Assembly (NCBI GenBank): GCA_022563885.1
Contig: JADFMM010000017.1
Coordinates: forward strand, 1 to 44,697
Direction: 5' to 3'
Origin: Planctomycetota bacterium
GTDB lineage: Bacteria; Planctomycetota; Phycisphaerae; Sedimentisphaerales; Anaerobacaceae
DNA: 44,697 nt
Of the stretch, positions 27,938-35,965 are shown in pieces. The position numbers and the translations under genes are program-made. The notes beneath the pieces were generated by a model. It was not told where the DNA came from. It ran no database searches and was given only the letters and a program-made list of their open reading frames with translations. Position 1 is the stretch's first letter. Each line of letters begins with the position of its first letter.

Positions 27938-28054
27938 TCGCTTAGGAAACGGCATGCGGGGTAACCTCTTTGCAGCCGTCGACCTGCTCCCGTGCCGGCC
28001 CTATAAGGTTGTATTGCGTTTCAGTAGCAGTAGAAGAGTACCGTGTCGTTTCCA

Positions 28055-28081
28055 TCCTCCGTAGCAAGCTACTACGTAGGA
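28055..28081. repeat. Hairpin in non-coding gap
   Basis: TCCTCCGTAG (28055-28064) pairs 9 of 10 with CTACGTAGGA (28072-28081) across a 7-base loop. Not followed by a T-tract on either strand, so not a simple terminator. Confidence 0.5.
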
Positions 28082-28184
28082 CGGGTCCACCCTCCGGTGC
28101 AAGCTGTTGCAGAGGGGGGCTTCCTCGCACTGACTGCGGTTTCATGTTGACGCCATTTCTTAAGACCTTGGGAAAGAGTATGGC

Positions 28185-28209
28185 CGGCAGCACATGGCTG
28201 CCGACTTTT
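28185..28209 (+). terminator. Orphan plus-strand intrinsic terminator
   Basis: CGGCAGC (28185-28191), loop ACATG, GCTGCCG (28197-28203), then ACTTTTTT. A textbook rho-independent terminator for plus-strand transcription, yet no plus-strand gene lies upstream in the gap. It may end an unannotated RNA or be left from a lost gene. Confidence 0.6.
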
Positions 28210-28260
28210 TTCATTGCCTTTGGGTGCCACGACCTTGTGGCACATCCAGGCGTGGAGGTA

Positions 28261-31200
28261 TCACGGTGTCTGAGGCATCGGGGTCCCAACTCGGATGTTG
28301 TCGAAGAACATCTTGCCTCTGCCGTTTGTACTGCCGATACCGAGGGTCATGCTCTGAATGCTGGATAGATTCACGGAGCCGAGCTGACTGAGGGGAATCG
28401 CCCATTCGGTCCATGAGGTGATGTGTGTGGCGGCCGGATCTGGATAGTCCACTCGAACGGTTTGGCCTGAGCTGTCCTCGATCACGACATAGAGCGGGGC
28501 TGGATCATTTACCGGCCTGTTGCGAATCACAGTCGGATCTCCGAGGAAGAATAGTGACAGGATTTGCGGATCGCCGCGGACCCAATCGAGGGGCGGATCG
28601 AACGTGCGGGTGGCCTCCGAGACCGGTGCCGTCCCATTGTCGTAGAGCAACGGTAGGGACTGTTTTCCCGCAAAGATCTGATCCGTTTCCGGCAAAAAGG
28701 TGCCGAGGCCGGTGGCATTGCCGACGATCGAGCCATTGAAGGGGTCATCGGCACCGCCGACCCAGTGGGCCGAGATCTCCAGGGATCGTTCGTCCCGGTA
28801 GGATTCCATGTCGTCGACTGAATTGAACGCCGGTGTCTTAAAGTGCCAGAGATTCCCGGCATGGACGGCTGGCGATTCCAGGTCATTGACCTCATTGACC
28901 TGCCAATAGTAGGTCCTGCCGTATTTCAGGTCTTGCCCTGACAAATCGACAAACGCGTCCGATGTCGTGGCAATCAAAGTACTTTCACCGAGGACCTCGT
29001 CCATGGCAGCGCTGAAATAGACCTGATGCGACACCGCTTCACGACCGGGACGCCAGCTGAGGATCGCGCCCAGCGATGCTTCGTTTGTTCCGTCGGCTGG
29101 CTGTGGGCTACGTGCAAAGACCGGCGTGTAGTGGAAACGAACCTCGCTCAGACTCGCTTGCGATGCCGCACCGTGAACACTGTTGATCGTCATCCGAACG
29201 AATTGGGCCGTGGCACCGCCAAAGTCAATGACATTGTTCGCAGCATACCCTTGGGCCCCGGGCGCCTGAGCCAATGGACCCACGCCGTCCAGCACAGTCC
29301 AATCCGACCCGTTCAAAGAGTGTTCTATGACCACGTCCTTAGCGCCGAATCCCAAAATGAATTCAATTACTTGATTCGCATTCCAGACCCATAGTTCATG
29401 CAGCTTGTAGGCCCGGTCGAATTCATATTGAATCGACGCCGGTATGCCGGCACTGAGCCACATGGCGGCCAAATCGGTGTTGTGAAGATCGAATTCGTTC
29501 AGGCCGGAGCCATCAATCGTCTTCTCCGGTCGTGAGAGCGGACTAAGGCTACCGGAGGCCGTGGCGGTGATATGGGTGACAGGATATGAGATGGGTTCGG
29601 TCGTAAAGCTCCAGACATCGCCCGTGAAGACCGTGAAGTCGGGCGGACCATTGACCTCGTCTACGCGCCAATAGTACGTCTTGCTGAAATCAAGCCGTCC
29701 TGGATCGTAGCGTTCGGCACTCAACGTAATACCGCCGATACCTGCAAGGACGTCGTCGACGTTCTCACTGAAGTATAGAATGTGCCCATCGACCGACGCC
29801 GCAGAATCTCCGGGCGTCCAGCTCAGGACCACGTCTCTGGGACTATCTGTCTCATCATCGGCGGGTTGCAGCGCATGGCTCTTTTTTAGCTCCGCGGCCC
29901 TCACATCTTCAACAATTAAGGTGCCGCTAAAGCCATGCACCGTATGCAGAATGACGAATCTCCCGGTCTTATCGGGTGTGAACTCAAAAGTCGTCACGGC
30001 CCGCGGTCTCACATTGCCCTGTTGAAACGGCAAGGGGGCCGATACCCAAGGTTCAATACTGACCCAATGTGGGCTATCAAGGCTAATGTTATGAATCGTG
30101 AGAGGTATACCTTTGACCACCCGAATACTCGGTGGAAAGATGAGCGTTTCAGCGTTGCTGTGAATCAGCGAGACGGCCTGCCGACCCCGTTCTAGGATCT
30201 TTTCATCGACCGCCATGGCATCTTCAACAATCATGATGTCGCCGGTAAAACCGTGGCCGATGTTCTGGATTTGATAGAGTCCAACATCTTGGGGCGTGAA
30301 CTCGACCGTCATGATTTCACCTACACGCACAATGTCGGTCGAAACGATAAAAGGCCGAATGCGCAGACGATTGACGTGTTCACGAGAATTCGTCGTGATC
30401 AGAAGCCGCAAAGGCTGACCCGCAGGTGAGATAATAGGATCGGGGAAGTAATCCGAATAGAGCTGTTGAATGACCGATACGACATTCACGGACTCCTCCA
30501 TCGGCGTTTCGTTAAGAAGAATCGTTACCGTGTTATCGCCGGTGTTCGCCACGGCAAGATCAGGTCGGCCATCGCCATTGAAATCTCCGGAGACGATGGC
30601 ATGCGGCGCCACACCAGCAGGGAAAAACTGCGCTTCGGCGAAGCTGCCCCCGCCATCGTTCAAGAGGATGGCGATGCTATCATTGACGCCATCGGCCACG
30701 GCCAAGTCACTTTTCCCATCGCCGTCAAAATCTTCGATGACGACCGCGAATGAGCCGCCGCCCGCGGGATAGGAGGCGGTGGTAAAAATGCCATTCACAT
30801 CCGCAAAGAGTAAGGTGACCGTCCCATCCAGCAAACAGGCGACCGCGATATCAGAAATGCCGTCCTGATTCAAGTCACCTACGGCGATGTTCTTGGGCGC
30901 CTTGCCAACTGGATTCTCCGATGCAAGAGCAAATCCACCCAATCCATCTCCGGCCAGCACCACCAGGGTATCGCCGAGATCGTTGCCAACCGCTAAGTCG
31001 ATGAAGCCATCACCATCAAAATCGGCTGCCTCTATGGGAACGGGACCATCGCCGGTGTGAAAGTCGCCTGCTTTCACGAAACCGCCGTTGCCGTCACCCA
31101 ACAATACAGTGACGTTGTCGTCATCACGATTGGTGACCGCAAGGTCGGCATGCCCGTCTTCATCGAAATCAGCAATCGCAATCCAGCGCGGACCCCCGCC

Positions 31201-31602
31201 CGTCGCAAAGAACGTGGGGCTGAGGAAGCCACCTGCACCATCGCCGATAAATACGCCGACCGTGTTGGCATCCCGATTAGCGGTGACGGCATCCGGCAAA
31301 CCATCCTCATTGAAGTCGCCAGTGGCAATGGCATGCGGCGCCTTATGCACGTTTGCAATAGTATCCTGCGGTGTGAAGGTGCCGGAGCCATCTCCGAAAA
31401 TAAGCGAAATCGTTGAGCCACGTATATTGGCAACGGCCAGATCACGATTGCCGTCACGGTCCAGGTCAATCAAGATGACGGAGCGTGGACCATTACCGGT
31501 CGGTACGGCCGTGGAGGAAAACTGCAACTTGGGTGTTTGGGCGTAAAGGGGTGCAATTGAAAGCACCAGCAGTACAAGTAGAGCGTCAGTTGAATGTTTC
31601 AC
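28261..31602 (-). CDS. FG-GAP propeller / cupredoxin-like / discoidin surface protein
   Basis: 1113 residues from a GTG at 31602, chosen because AAGGAGG (31616-31610) is 7 bases upstream; the ATG at 31608 would sit against the SD, and longer frames reach 31707. Signal peptide ends near APLYAQT. Seven FG-GAP/VCBS blades (e.g. DFDGDGFIDLAVGN) fill about 25-365, enough for one complete integrin-type propeller with Ca-binding Asp loops. Two cupredoxin-like domains follow (about 370-460 and 465-565), each ending HGF(T/S)G...IVED, but the copper Cys is not visible. Then fibronectin-like, F5/8C discoidin (about 676-825), a second fibronectin-like and a jelly-roll-like domain to the end. Probably a secreted adhesin or glycan-binding protein. 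Confidence 0.88.
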   Translation of the reverse strand: MKHSTDALLVLLVLSIAPLYAQTPKLQFSSTAVPTGNGPRSVILIDLDRDGNRDLAVANIRGSTISLIFGDGSGTFTPQDTIANVHKAPHAIATGDFNEDGLPDAVTANRDANTVGVFIGDGAGGFLSPTFFATGGGPRWIAIADFDEDGHADLAVTNRDDDNVTVLLGDGNGGFVKAGDFHTGDGPVPIEAADFDGDGFIDLAVGNDLGDTLVVLAGDGLGGFALASENPVGKAPKNIAVGDLNQDGISDIAVACLLDGTVTLLFADVNGIFTTASYPAGGGSFAVVIEDFDGDGKSDLAVADGVNDSIAILLNDGGGSFAEAQFFPAGVAPHAIVSGDFNGDGRPDLAVANTGDNTVTILLNETPMEESVNVVSVIQQLYSDYFPDPIISPAGQPLRLLITTNSREHVNRLRIRPFIVSTDIVRVGEIMTVEFTPQDVGLYQIQNIGHGFTGDIMIVEDAMAVDEKILERGRQAVSLIHSNAETLIFPPSIRVVKGIPLTIHNISLDSPHWVSIEPWVSAPLPFQQGNVRPRAVTTFEFTPDKTGRFVILHTVHGFSGTLIVEDVRAAELKKSHALQPADDETDSPRDVVLSWTPGDSAASVDGHILYFSENVDDVLAGIGGITLSAERYDPGRLDFSKTYYWRVDEVNGPPDFTVFTGDVWSFTTEPISYPVTHITATASGSLSPLSRPEKTIDGSGLNEFDLHNTDLAAMWLSAGIPASIQYEFDRAYKLHELWVWNANQVIEFILGFGAKDVVIEHSLNGSDWTVLDGVGPLAQAPGAQGYAANNVIDFGGATAQFVRMTINSVHGAASQASLSEVRFHYTPVFARSPQPADGTNEASLGAILSWRPGREAVSHQVYFSAAMDEVLGESTLIATTSDAFVDLSGQDLKYGRTYYWQVNEVNDLESPAVHAGNLWHFKTPAFNSVDDMESYRDERSLEISAHWVGGADDPFNGSIVGNATGLGTFLPETDQIFAGKQSLPLLYDNGTAPVSEATRTFDPPLDWVRGDPQILSLFFLGDPTVIRNRPVNDPAPLYVVIEDSSGQTVRVDYPDPAATHITSWTEWAIPLSQLGSVNLSSIQSMTLGIGSTNGRGKMFFDNIRVGTPMPQTP

Positions 31603-31801
31603 CAGCATACCTCCTTCATGTGTGATATCCGTTATCGTGTATCGTGTATTTTCAATAAGCGCCGCTAAGGACCTGGCCAAATCGCTATTATATCGTTTTA
31701 CTGCCACGCTTGGTCAGAAAACTCCGTCGTCGGCCCGAGAGCGAGCGTTTTTTCACCTGGCAAAGACGGCGACCTGTCCGCCATAGCCTTGGCGAAGTCA
31801 G

Positions 31802-32659
31802 ATGAACACGAATAGCAAATCAAAACTCCCTCTCAAATGGCACGGGGGCAAATTCTATCTGGCGGACTGGATTATCGATCACATGCCCAAGCACCTGCAC
31901 TATGTCGAGCTCTATGGCGGCGGATTAGCCGTACTGCTGGCTAAGAGTCCCAATGATCCTCGCCACCAATGGGGTGAGAAAGCCCAAGAGCGAGGTATTA
32001 GTGAGGTCGTCAACGATCTCAATCACGAGCTAATGAACTTCTGGCGAGTACTTCAGGATGAAGAGTCATTTGGGCGGTTCCAGCGGATAATCGAGGCGAC
32101 GCCATTCTCAAAGCCCCAGTGGATCGAAGAGGAGACACGCATGGTGCCACGCCACGCTCTGGACGTGGAGGCCGCTGTAGCATTCTTCATACGGTGCAGA
32201 CAGTCAAGAACTGGCGGATTCAAGTCATTTGCCACACTTTCTCAGAACCGGACTAGGCGAGGAATGAATGAGCAGGTCTCTGCATGACTGAATTGCGTTG
32301 ACGGTCTTGCCGACGTACATAAGCGACTCAAACGTGTCGTAGTGCTGTGCGAGGACGCTCTGGAGGTCATTAAGCGGGAGGACGAGGAGAAGACACTCTT
32401 CTACCTTGATCCACCTTACGTGCCCGGCACACGAGCGGTCACGGATGCCTATCAACACGAAATGGACGTGCCGCAGCACGCCGCCTTGTTTAGAGGGGCT
32501 CAAGCAGTGCCGGGGACGCGTCATGCTTTCCGGGTATCCACATAAACTCTACGACCAGACCCTGGCCGGGTGGACTCGTTACGAATTGAAGATTGACAAC
32601 AAGGTAAGCGGTGCCAGTAAGAAGCGGGAAATGATGAGTCGCTTTGGTGCAACTTCTAA
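31802..32659 (+). pseudogene. D12-class DNA adenine methylase, inactivated
   Basis: The N-terminal part (KLPLKWHGGK, VELYGGGLAVLL, EVVNDLNHELMNFW) and the catalytic DPPY (32408-32419, context TLFYLDPPYVPGTR) identify an N6-adenine methylase of the Dam/D12 class. Three lesions are visible: TGA at 32285-32287 where the family has a Trp (SA*LNCVDGL); a +1 shift in the GGGG run at 32495-32498, after which the frame continues GLKQCRGRVMLSGYP; and a -1 shift near 32637, after which it ends SLWCNF-TAA (32657-32659). Such orphan methylases usually travel on phage or mobile DNA. Full length would be about 285 residues. Confidence 0.85.
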
Positions 32660-32852
32660 CGATTGCAGCAAATGGCATAGGGAGGGAGCGGAGCCACCTT
32701 CCGGCCTCCGCAGGGTACGCCACGGGCGACTTAAGGCAGGTTGACAGGTCATGCCGCTGGCGATATGAGAGAAGGCAGAGTCGTCTTCAAGCTTCCAGAA
32801 GCCGTTGGAATCAAACAAGTTCGAATTAATGAAATAGGGCAGGTGAGATCCG

Positions 32853-33134
32853 ATGGAAACGCAGATAGAAGAAGAGAGCATCGCTGATGATACCGGAGAG
32901 GGGACCCCTGTTTGCATCATGTGCTTTCAGCGGGTAGATCCACTAGTTCACTACTGCGCGAATTGCGGTGAGGCCACAGCCAGCTGGACTCCGTACTTGC
33001 CATTTATCAATATACGGTGGCAAGTTAGCTTTTGGGGTCGGGCTTGGAAGCAAGTGTGGTCACGTGATATATCGGTTCCGGGGCGGTTGCTTAGATTGAT
33101 CATGGTAATATGGTTGCCCTTTACGATTCATTAG
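32853..33134 (+). CDS. Small zinc-ribbon protein with C-terminal hydrophobic segment
   Basis: 93 residues; AGGTGAG lies just upstream of the ATG. Two Cys pairs, CIMC (about 21-24) and CANC (about 36-39), form a zinc ribbon. A W-rich segment (ASWTPYLPFINIRWQVSFWG) and the hydrophobic RLLRLIMVIWLPF follow. The pattern, DPLVHYCANCGEA followed by TPYLPFINIR, resembles small planctomycete membrane zinc-ribbon proteins. The hydrophobic segment is cut short by TAG; the same frame beyond it (QSLPFLWISRIGF) is still hydrophobic, so it may be prematurely stopped. Role unknown. Confidence 0.65.
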   Translation: METQIEEESIADDTGEGTPVCIMCFQRVDPLVHYCANCGEATASWTPYLPFINIRWQVSFWGRAWKQVWSRDISVPGRLLRLIMVIWLPFTIH

Positions 33135-33297
33135 CAGTCTTTGCCCTTTTTGTGGATTAGTAGGATTGGTTTTTAGGGATTCCTGTAGGGTCTGGGAGAG
33201 TTGATTCAAAGATATGGGAAGGCATTGACAGAGATGATACGTCCTGCCCTTCTCCCCACCCCCCACTGGCAGCGCAACAGCACCGCTACATGGACAG

Positions 33298-33681
33298 GGC
33301 CGGTCCCTGGCCTACAGTCTTCACGATGGAGAACAATGGGATATCTGGATTTACGACATAGAGCGGGATGTTCCCACCAAGTTGACTTTCGACCCAGCCG
33401 ATGACGACTTCCCCGTATGGAGCCCGAGTGGCGAGAGCGTTGTCTTTGGTTCCAAACGTGACGGATTTGTGAATCTGTACTGGAAGCGCTCCGACGGCAG
33501 TGGTGAGACCCAGCGTTTGCCGGAGAGTCCAAACTGGCAAATCCCGCAGTCCTGGCGCCCGGACGGCCGCCATCTCGCCACCTTTGAAGGGACAGCTAAG
33601 GATGGGGCGAACTTGCGAATTCTAAAGTTGAGAGGGGACGATCTCACGGGCTGGACGGCCGGGGATCTATCGCTAGTATAA
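33298..33681 (+). pseudogene. WD40-like / TolB-type propeller fragment
   Basis: The frame gives GRSLAYSLHDGEQWDIWIYD, then TKLTFDPADDDFPVWSPSGE, VVFGSKRDGFVNLYW and WRPDGRHLATFEG: two to three PD40 (TolB-like) blades, of the kind attached to planctomycete Ser/Thr kinases. No start codon with ribosome-binding site fits the beginning, and the protein stops after about 127 codons with TAA. An internal TTG (33382) would give 99 residues. It is most likely a remnant of a larger propeller gene rather than a free protein. Confidence 0.65.
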
Positions 33682-33821
33682 TCGTGCTACGAATTTATCG
33701 ATCCGTGGTACCCGGAATCCGATCGGATGAGTGATCGTATGGCGCGTCATGGATTGGCCTTTCTCCACAGGAAGTGATTCTGAGTGGCTCCTGCCTGTCT
33801 GCCTACGGGCCGACTTGTTCC

Positions 33822-33885
33822 AGGAACCGCCCGGTGCGGACCCGCACGCCGGGTGGCGTGGGGGCTAATCCCCCCGGCTACGCGA
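33822..33885 (+). ncRNA. Group II intron 3'-end remnant (domain V-VI like), copy 1
   Basis: ACCGCCCGG-TGCG-GACC-CGCA-CG-CCGGGTGGC folds as a 34-nt hairpin with a 2-nt bulge and a GNNN tetraloop, the signature of intron domain V. It is followed by GTGGGGG-CTAAT-CCCCCC, then CGGCTACGCGACTAT, resembling domain VI and the intron end. Similar CGGACCCGCACGCCGGGTGG sequences are known downstream of ltrA-type maturases. No maturase gene is present here, so this is a remnant if the reading is right. Confidence 0.5.
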
Positions 33886-33933
33886 CTATGCCTTTTTTTT
33901 GGCCAGATAAATTCGAAATAAAACGCCGCAGCA

Positions 33934-34188
33934 TTATCGTTTTTTTGTCGCGAAATATACCGACAGAAAAGAGACTAATGAACCCCAAACTACAGCTCCT
34001 ACTATCGCCGTGCCGATAGCTCGCTCCATGTTACCCCCATACTGCTGTGCTTGGCCCCAATGCAGAATTCCCAAAGGAGCACCTACTGCAATGGCCGCAC
34101 CGGAAAGAGCCCCTGCAGAACCGACTATAGTTCTACTAGAACACTCGGAATCTGAAAGCGTGTTGGCACTTTTGCTCGTATCCGCCAT
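33934..34188 (-). CDS. Small two-helix membrane protein
   Basis: 84 residues. Start supported by AAGGAG 9 bases before the ATG. Polar Ser-rich N-terminus, then two hydrophobic helices: about 21-46 (TIVGSAGALSGAAIAVGAPL) and about 57-79 (AIGTAIVGAVVWGSLVSFLS), ending in a basic KKR. No family recognised. It is the last of four minus-strand genes separated by repeat-containing gaps, a layout compatible with cassette genes. Confidence 0.6.
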   Translation of the reverse strand: MADTSKSANTLSDSECSSRTIVGSAGALSGAAIAVGAPLGILHWGQAQQYGGNMERAIGTAIVGAVVWGSLVSFLSVYFATKKR

Positions 34189-34258
34189 ACTTGAGTTCTC
34201 CTTTGGTAGCTTCCTTAAAAACCAATGTGCCCTTGGGGGCGAGATCTTGATTTACATT

Positions 34259-34445
34259 TATTGTATGCCATTAGACGAACGCCATGACGGAATATGACAG
34301 ACAACTGCTAATCAGAACAAGTTATTGTATAGTTTCTCCACAACACCCAAAAGAGACAGCCTCCTCTGGGACATACCAGCCCCTTCTTCACGCCTGTTTT
34401 AAAGAGCCTATTCGTTCACATCCAGTCTAGGGCACTATGCTAACA
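34259..34445 (-). repeat. AACGAATA-type intergenic repeat (possible attC-like), copy 1
   Basis: Read on the minus strand after the protease stop: TGCCCTAGACTGGATGTG, then AACGAATAGGCTC, later GGGTGTTGTGG and CTATACAATAACTTG, and finally GTCTAATGGCATACAATAAA. The block GAACGAATAG...GGGTGTT...ATACAATAACTTG aligns with 35779-35877. TGCCCTAGAC near one end is roughly inverted relative to GTCTAATGGCA near the other. It fills the gap between two unrelated genes. Confidence 0.4.
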
Positions 34446-34453
34446 AGTAATCA

Positions 34454-35377
34454 CTAATCACGTTCTGACCCCAAGAACTCCTTCTCTTGGTTCTGGAGCG
34501 GTGACCAGAAGACAAAGTCTTCGGGATCGTGATTCTTTGCTTGTTCAAGCACTTCTCGAATCCTCGAAACCGGCTCCACAATAGAATAATTCAAGGCCTT
34601 ATCTGTGCCGATAACCAGGCCAAGTAGCTGGAATTTTGGATCATGAAGTGAAGTTTGATTCGTTATCGGGCTGCCGCTGTTACCTCCAAATACTTCCGCA
34701 TCTATCAAGACGCACCTTTCTTCAACGAATTTGAGTGTCACTCCATTGTCCAGCCTCAGGAATTTCTTGCCCGTTCGCATTCCAATTATTCCTGATCTTA
34801 CAAAGGGCCGCTGCCGCAGCATTTCGAATCCGATGTGCATAGGAAAGCCGAAGACCAGGATTGCTCTTGGCGGAGAGGGATCTGCCATTGGCAGTTGAGT
34901 CTCGTCCTCATTCTCCGAACCTGGAAGATCATACCGAAAGAATGTGACTCCCCGGTCCTGAATCCACGGTATTCGCATCGCTGCTACATCAACAGGATGA
35001 GTATCCTCGTCACCCTCGTTTGAGTGAAAAACCCATCGAGACCTGGGGAGTCGGAGAAGAACGATTTCTCTTTCCCCAGTCTCTTCGTTGAGCCACTCAA
35101 CTCTGGCGCTAAGGTCCCCCGGCCAATCAGCTATGTGTCGGGCAGACACGACGAACAACGTGTTTTCCCTTGAAACAAAGAAGGCGGTGCCATGCGAAAC
35201 GAGTTTCTTTTCGAATTCTCCCGGAGATCCTTTTTTGGGAGCGCGCACAGTCCTTTCCAAGCGAATCACGGCCCGACTGATTTGCGAGTAGAGATCTTCC
35301 TCTTCCTTTGCCTCAGCGGGACCGGGGACAAGGCAAAGGCCCAAGAGAAGTGTTAGGAGCAGTTTGTTCATGTTCAT
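34454..35377 (-). CDS. Secreted trypsin-like serine protease
   Basis: 307 residues; signal peptide 1-23 (LLLTLLLGLCLVPGPAEA). A trypsin-like fold is indicated by GTAFFVSRENTLFVVSARHI with catalytic His81, HPVDVAAM with Asp130, and GGNSGSP with Ser234, so the full triad is present. There is no PDZ domain, unlike DegP/HtrA. GAGAGG precedes the first ATG; an ATG two codons later is an alternative. The protein would act in the periplasm or outside the cell. It sits among small unrelated minus-strand genes, which suggests it was acquired as an independent unit. Substrate unknown. Confidence 0.85.
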   Translation of the reverse strand: MNMNKLLLTLLLGLCLVPGPAEAKEEEDLYSQISRAVIRLERTVRAPKKGSPGEFEKKLVSHGTAFFVSRENTLFVVSARHIADWPGDLSARVEWLNEETGEREIVLLRLPRSRWVFHSNEGDEDTHPVDVAAMRIPWIQDRGVTFFRYDLPGSENEDETQLPMADPSPPRAILVFGFPMHIGFEMLRQRPFVRSGIIGMRTGKKFLRLDNGVTLKFVEERCVLIDAEVFGGNSGSPITNQTSLHDPKFQLLGLVIGTDKALNYSIVEPVSRIREVLEQAKNHDPEDFVFWSPLQNQEKEFLGSERD

Positions 35378-35447
35378 TTCAGCCTCTCACCCCGTTGGCC
35401 AGAGCAACTTCCAAACAGCTATCTCGGCATTGGCTCAGCTCAATCAT

Positions 35448-35511
35448 GAGTTGCAGTCGGACGCCTTCGGCGATCCGGTGCGAACTCTTATTCGTTGAAC
35501 TCTTATTCGTT
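35448..35511 (-). repeat. attC-like hairpin with tandem 15-bp repeat
   Basis: On the minus strand two perfect tandem copies of AACGAATAAGAGTTC (35511-35482) lead into a 40-nt hairpin (35487-35448): GAGTT-CGCACCGGA-T-CGCC, loop GAA, then GGCG-T-CCGACTG-CAACTC. The arms pair except for a few extrahelical bases on one side, as in integron attC sites. The stop codon of the zinc-ribbon gene lies in the first 15-mer, preceded by CTAAC, which matches the core of attC R'' sites. A clear matching GTTRRRY core on the other side was not found. Confidence 0.4.
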
Positions 35512-35763
35512 AGTTGCTGTTAAATCGTCATCAAACCCTACACAGTTGTTCCGTTGAAACGTGTTCAGTTTGGTCTTGTCGGCAAAATTCCAAATCAAGT
35601 CGCAATCGCGACAAGCAAGGCCCTGCTTGCCTAGTTTAATACCGCCCGTAATCGTCGGAGCGAGAAACCGCAGGTTGTCCGGCCGAAACACGGGCACTCC
35701 TCTTTGACGGACTAGTCTCCCGGTTACAATGTGCCGACTGCCGCACTTCGGACAAGATTGCAT
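35503..35763 (-). CDS. Small zinc-ribbon protein
   Basis: 86 residues. CPKCGS (Cys4, Cys7) and CRDCDLIW (about Cys51, Cys54) form a typical four-Cys zinc ribbon separated by a basic, hydrophobic loop (RPDNLRFLAPTITGG). The ribosome-binding site is weak (GGTAGGCC region), so the start is less certain. The final codons and stop lie inside the AACGAATAAGAG repeat, as expected if the gene is a cassette ending at its recombination site. Function unknown; such proteins often bind nucleic acid or act as small adaptors. Confidence 0.6.
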   Translation of the reverse strand: MQSCPKCGSRHIVTGRLVRQRGVPVFRPDNLRFLAPTITGGIKLGKQGLACRDCDLIWNFADKTKLNTFQRNNCVGFDDDLTATNE

Positions 35764-35778
35764 AAAACTGGCCTACCA

Positions 35779-35877
35779 AGTTATTGTATGGCTTCCTGAT
35801 AACACCCAAATAGGGATAGCCCTTTCTCAAGAGCTATTCGTTCTCATCCTGGCCAAGGGGCTACGGTAACGATCAAG
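35779..35877 (-). repeat. AACGAATA-type intergenic repeat (possible attC-like), copy 2
   Basis: Minus-strand reading: CGTTACCGTAGCCCCTTGGC, then CAGGATGAGAACGAATAGCTC, TTGAGAAAGGGCTATCC, TTTGGGTGTTATCAGG, CATACAATAACTTGG. It aligns with 34319-34445 (shared GGATG.GAACGAATAG, TTTGGGTGTT, ATACAATAACTTG). It lies immediately upstream of the zinc-ribbon gene. Confidence 0.4.
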
Positions 35878-35907
35878 CAGCCACCAAGCTCTAGCACGTG
35901 GGCTTCT

Positions 35908-35965
35908 CATTCGGGCCCGCATGCTAGGTGGTGTCGGGGGCTAAAGACCCCGGCTAGCCGCCTGG
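35908..35965 (+). ncRNA. Group II intron 3'-end remnant, copy 2
   Basis: GGGCCCGCATGCTAGGTGG then TGTCGGGGGCTAAAGACCCCGGCTAGCCG aligns with 33835-33885 (GGACCCGCACGCCGGGTGG, GTGGGGGCTAATCCCCCCGGCTACGCG). The left half of the domain V stem is degraded, but the GGGGGCT-AAAG-ACCCC hairpin is intact. The flanking minus-strand 74-residue frame ends inside it, as if the insertion had truncated that gene. Confidence 0.45.

Larger units (their letters stand above)
27675..28260. other. Non-coding gap with hairpins
   Basis: No convincing gene in ~585 bp. It contains a REP-like sequence at 27898-27937, a strong hairpin at 28055-28081, a plus-strand terminator at 28185-28209 and another perfect 7-bp hairpin (GTGCCAC-GACCTT-GTGGCAC, 28224-28243) just beyond the stop of the minus-strand FG-GAP gene, where it may contribute to that gene's termination. 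Confidence 0.55.

Noticed and set aside
28261-31602. Copper-binding blue-copper domains
   Set aside because: The fold resembles cupredoxin, but the Cys ligand expected before HG is absent in both domains, so copper binding is not claimed.
31802-32659. Genetic code with TGA as tryptophan, suggested by the methylase TGA
   Set aside because: The same gene also has two frameshifts, and neighbouring genes (for example the beta-1 sulfatase and VapB/VapC junctions) use TGA as a normal stop.
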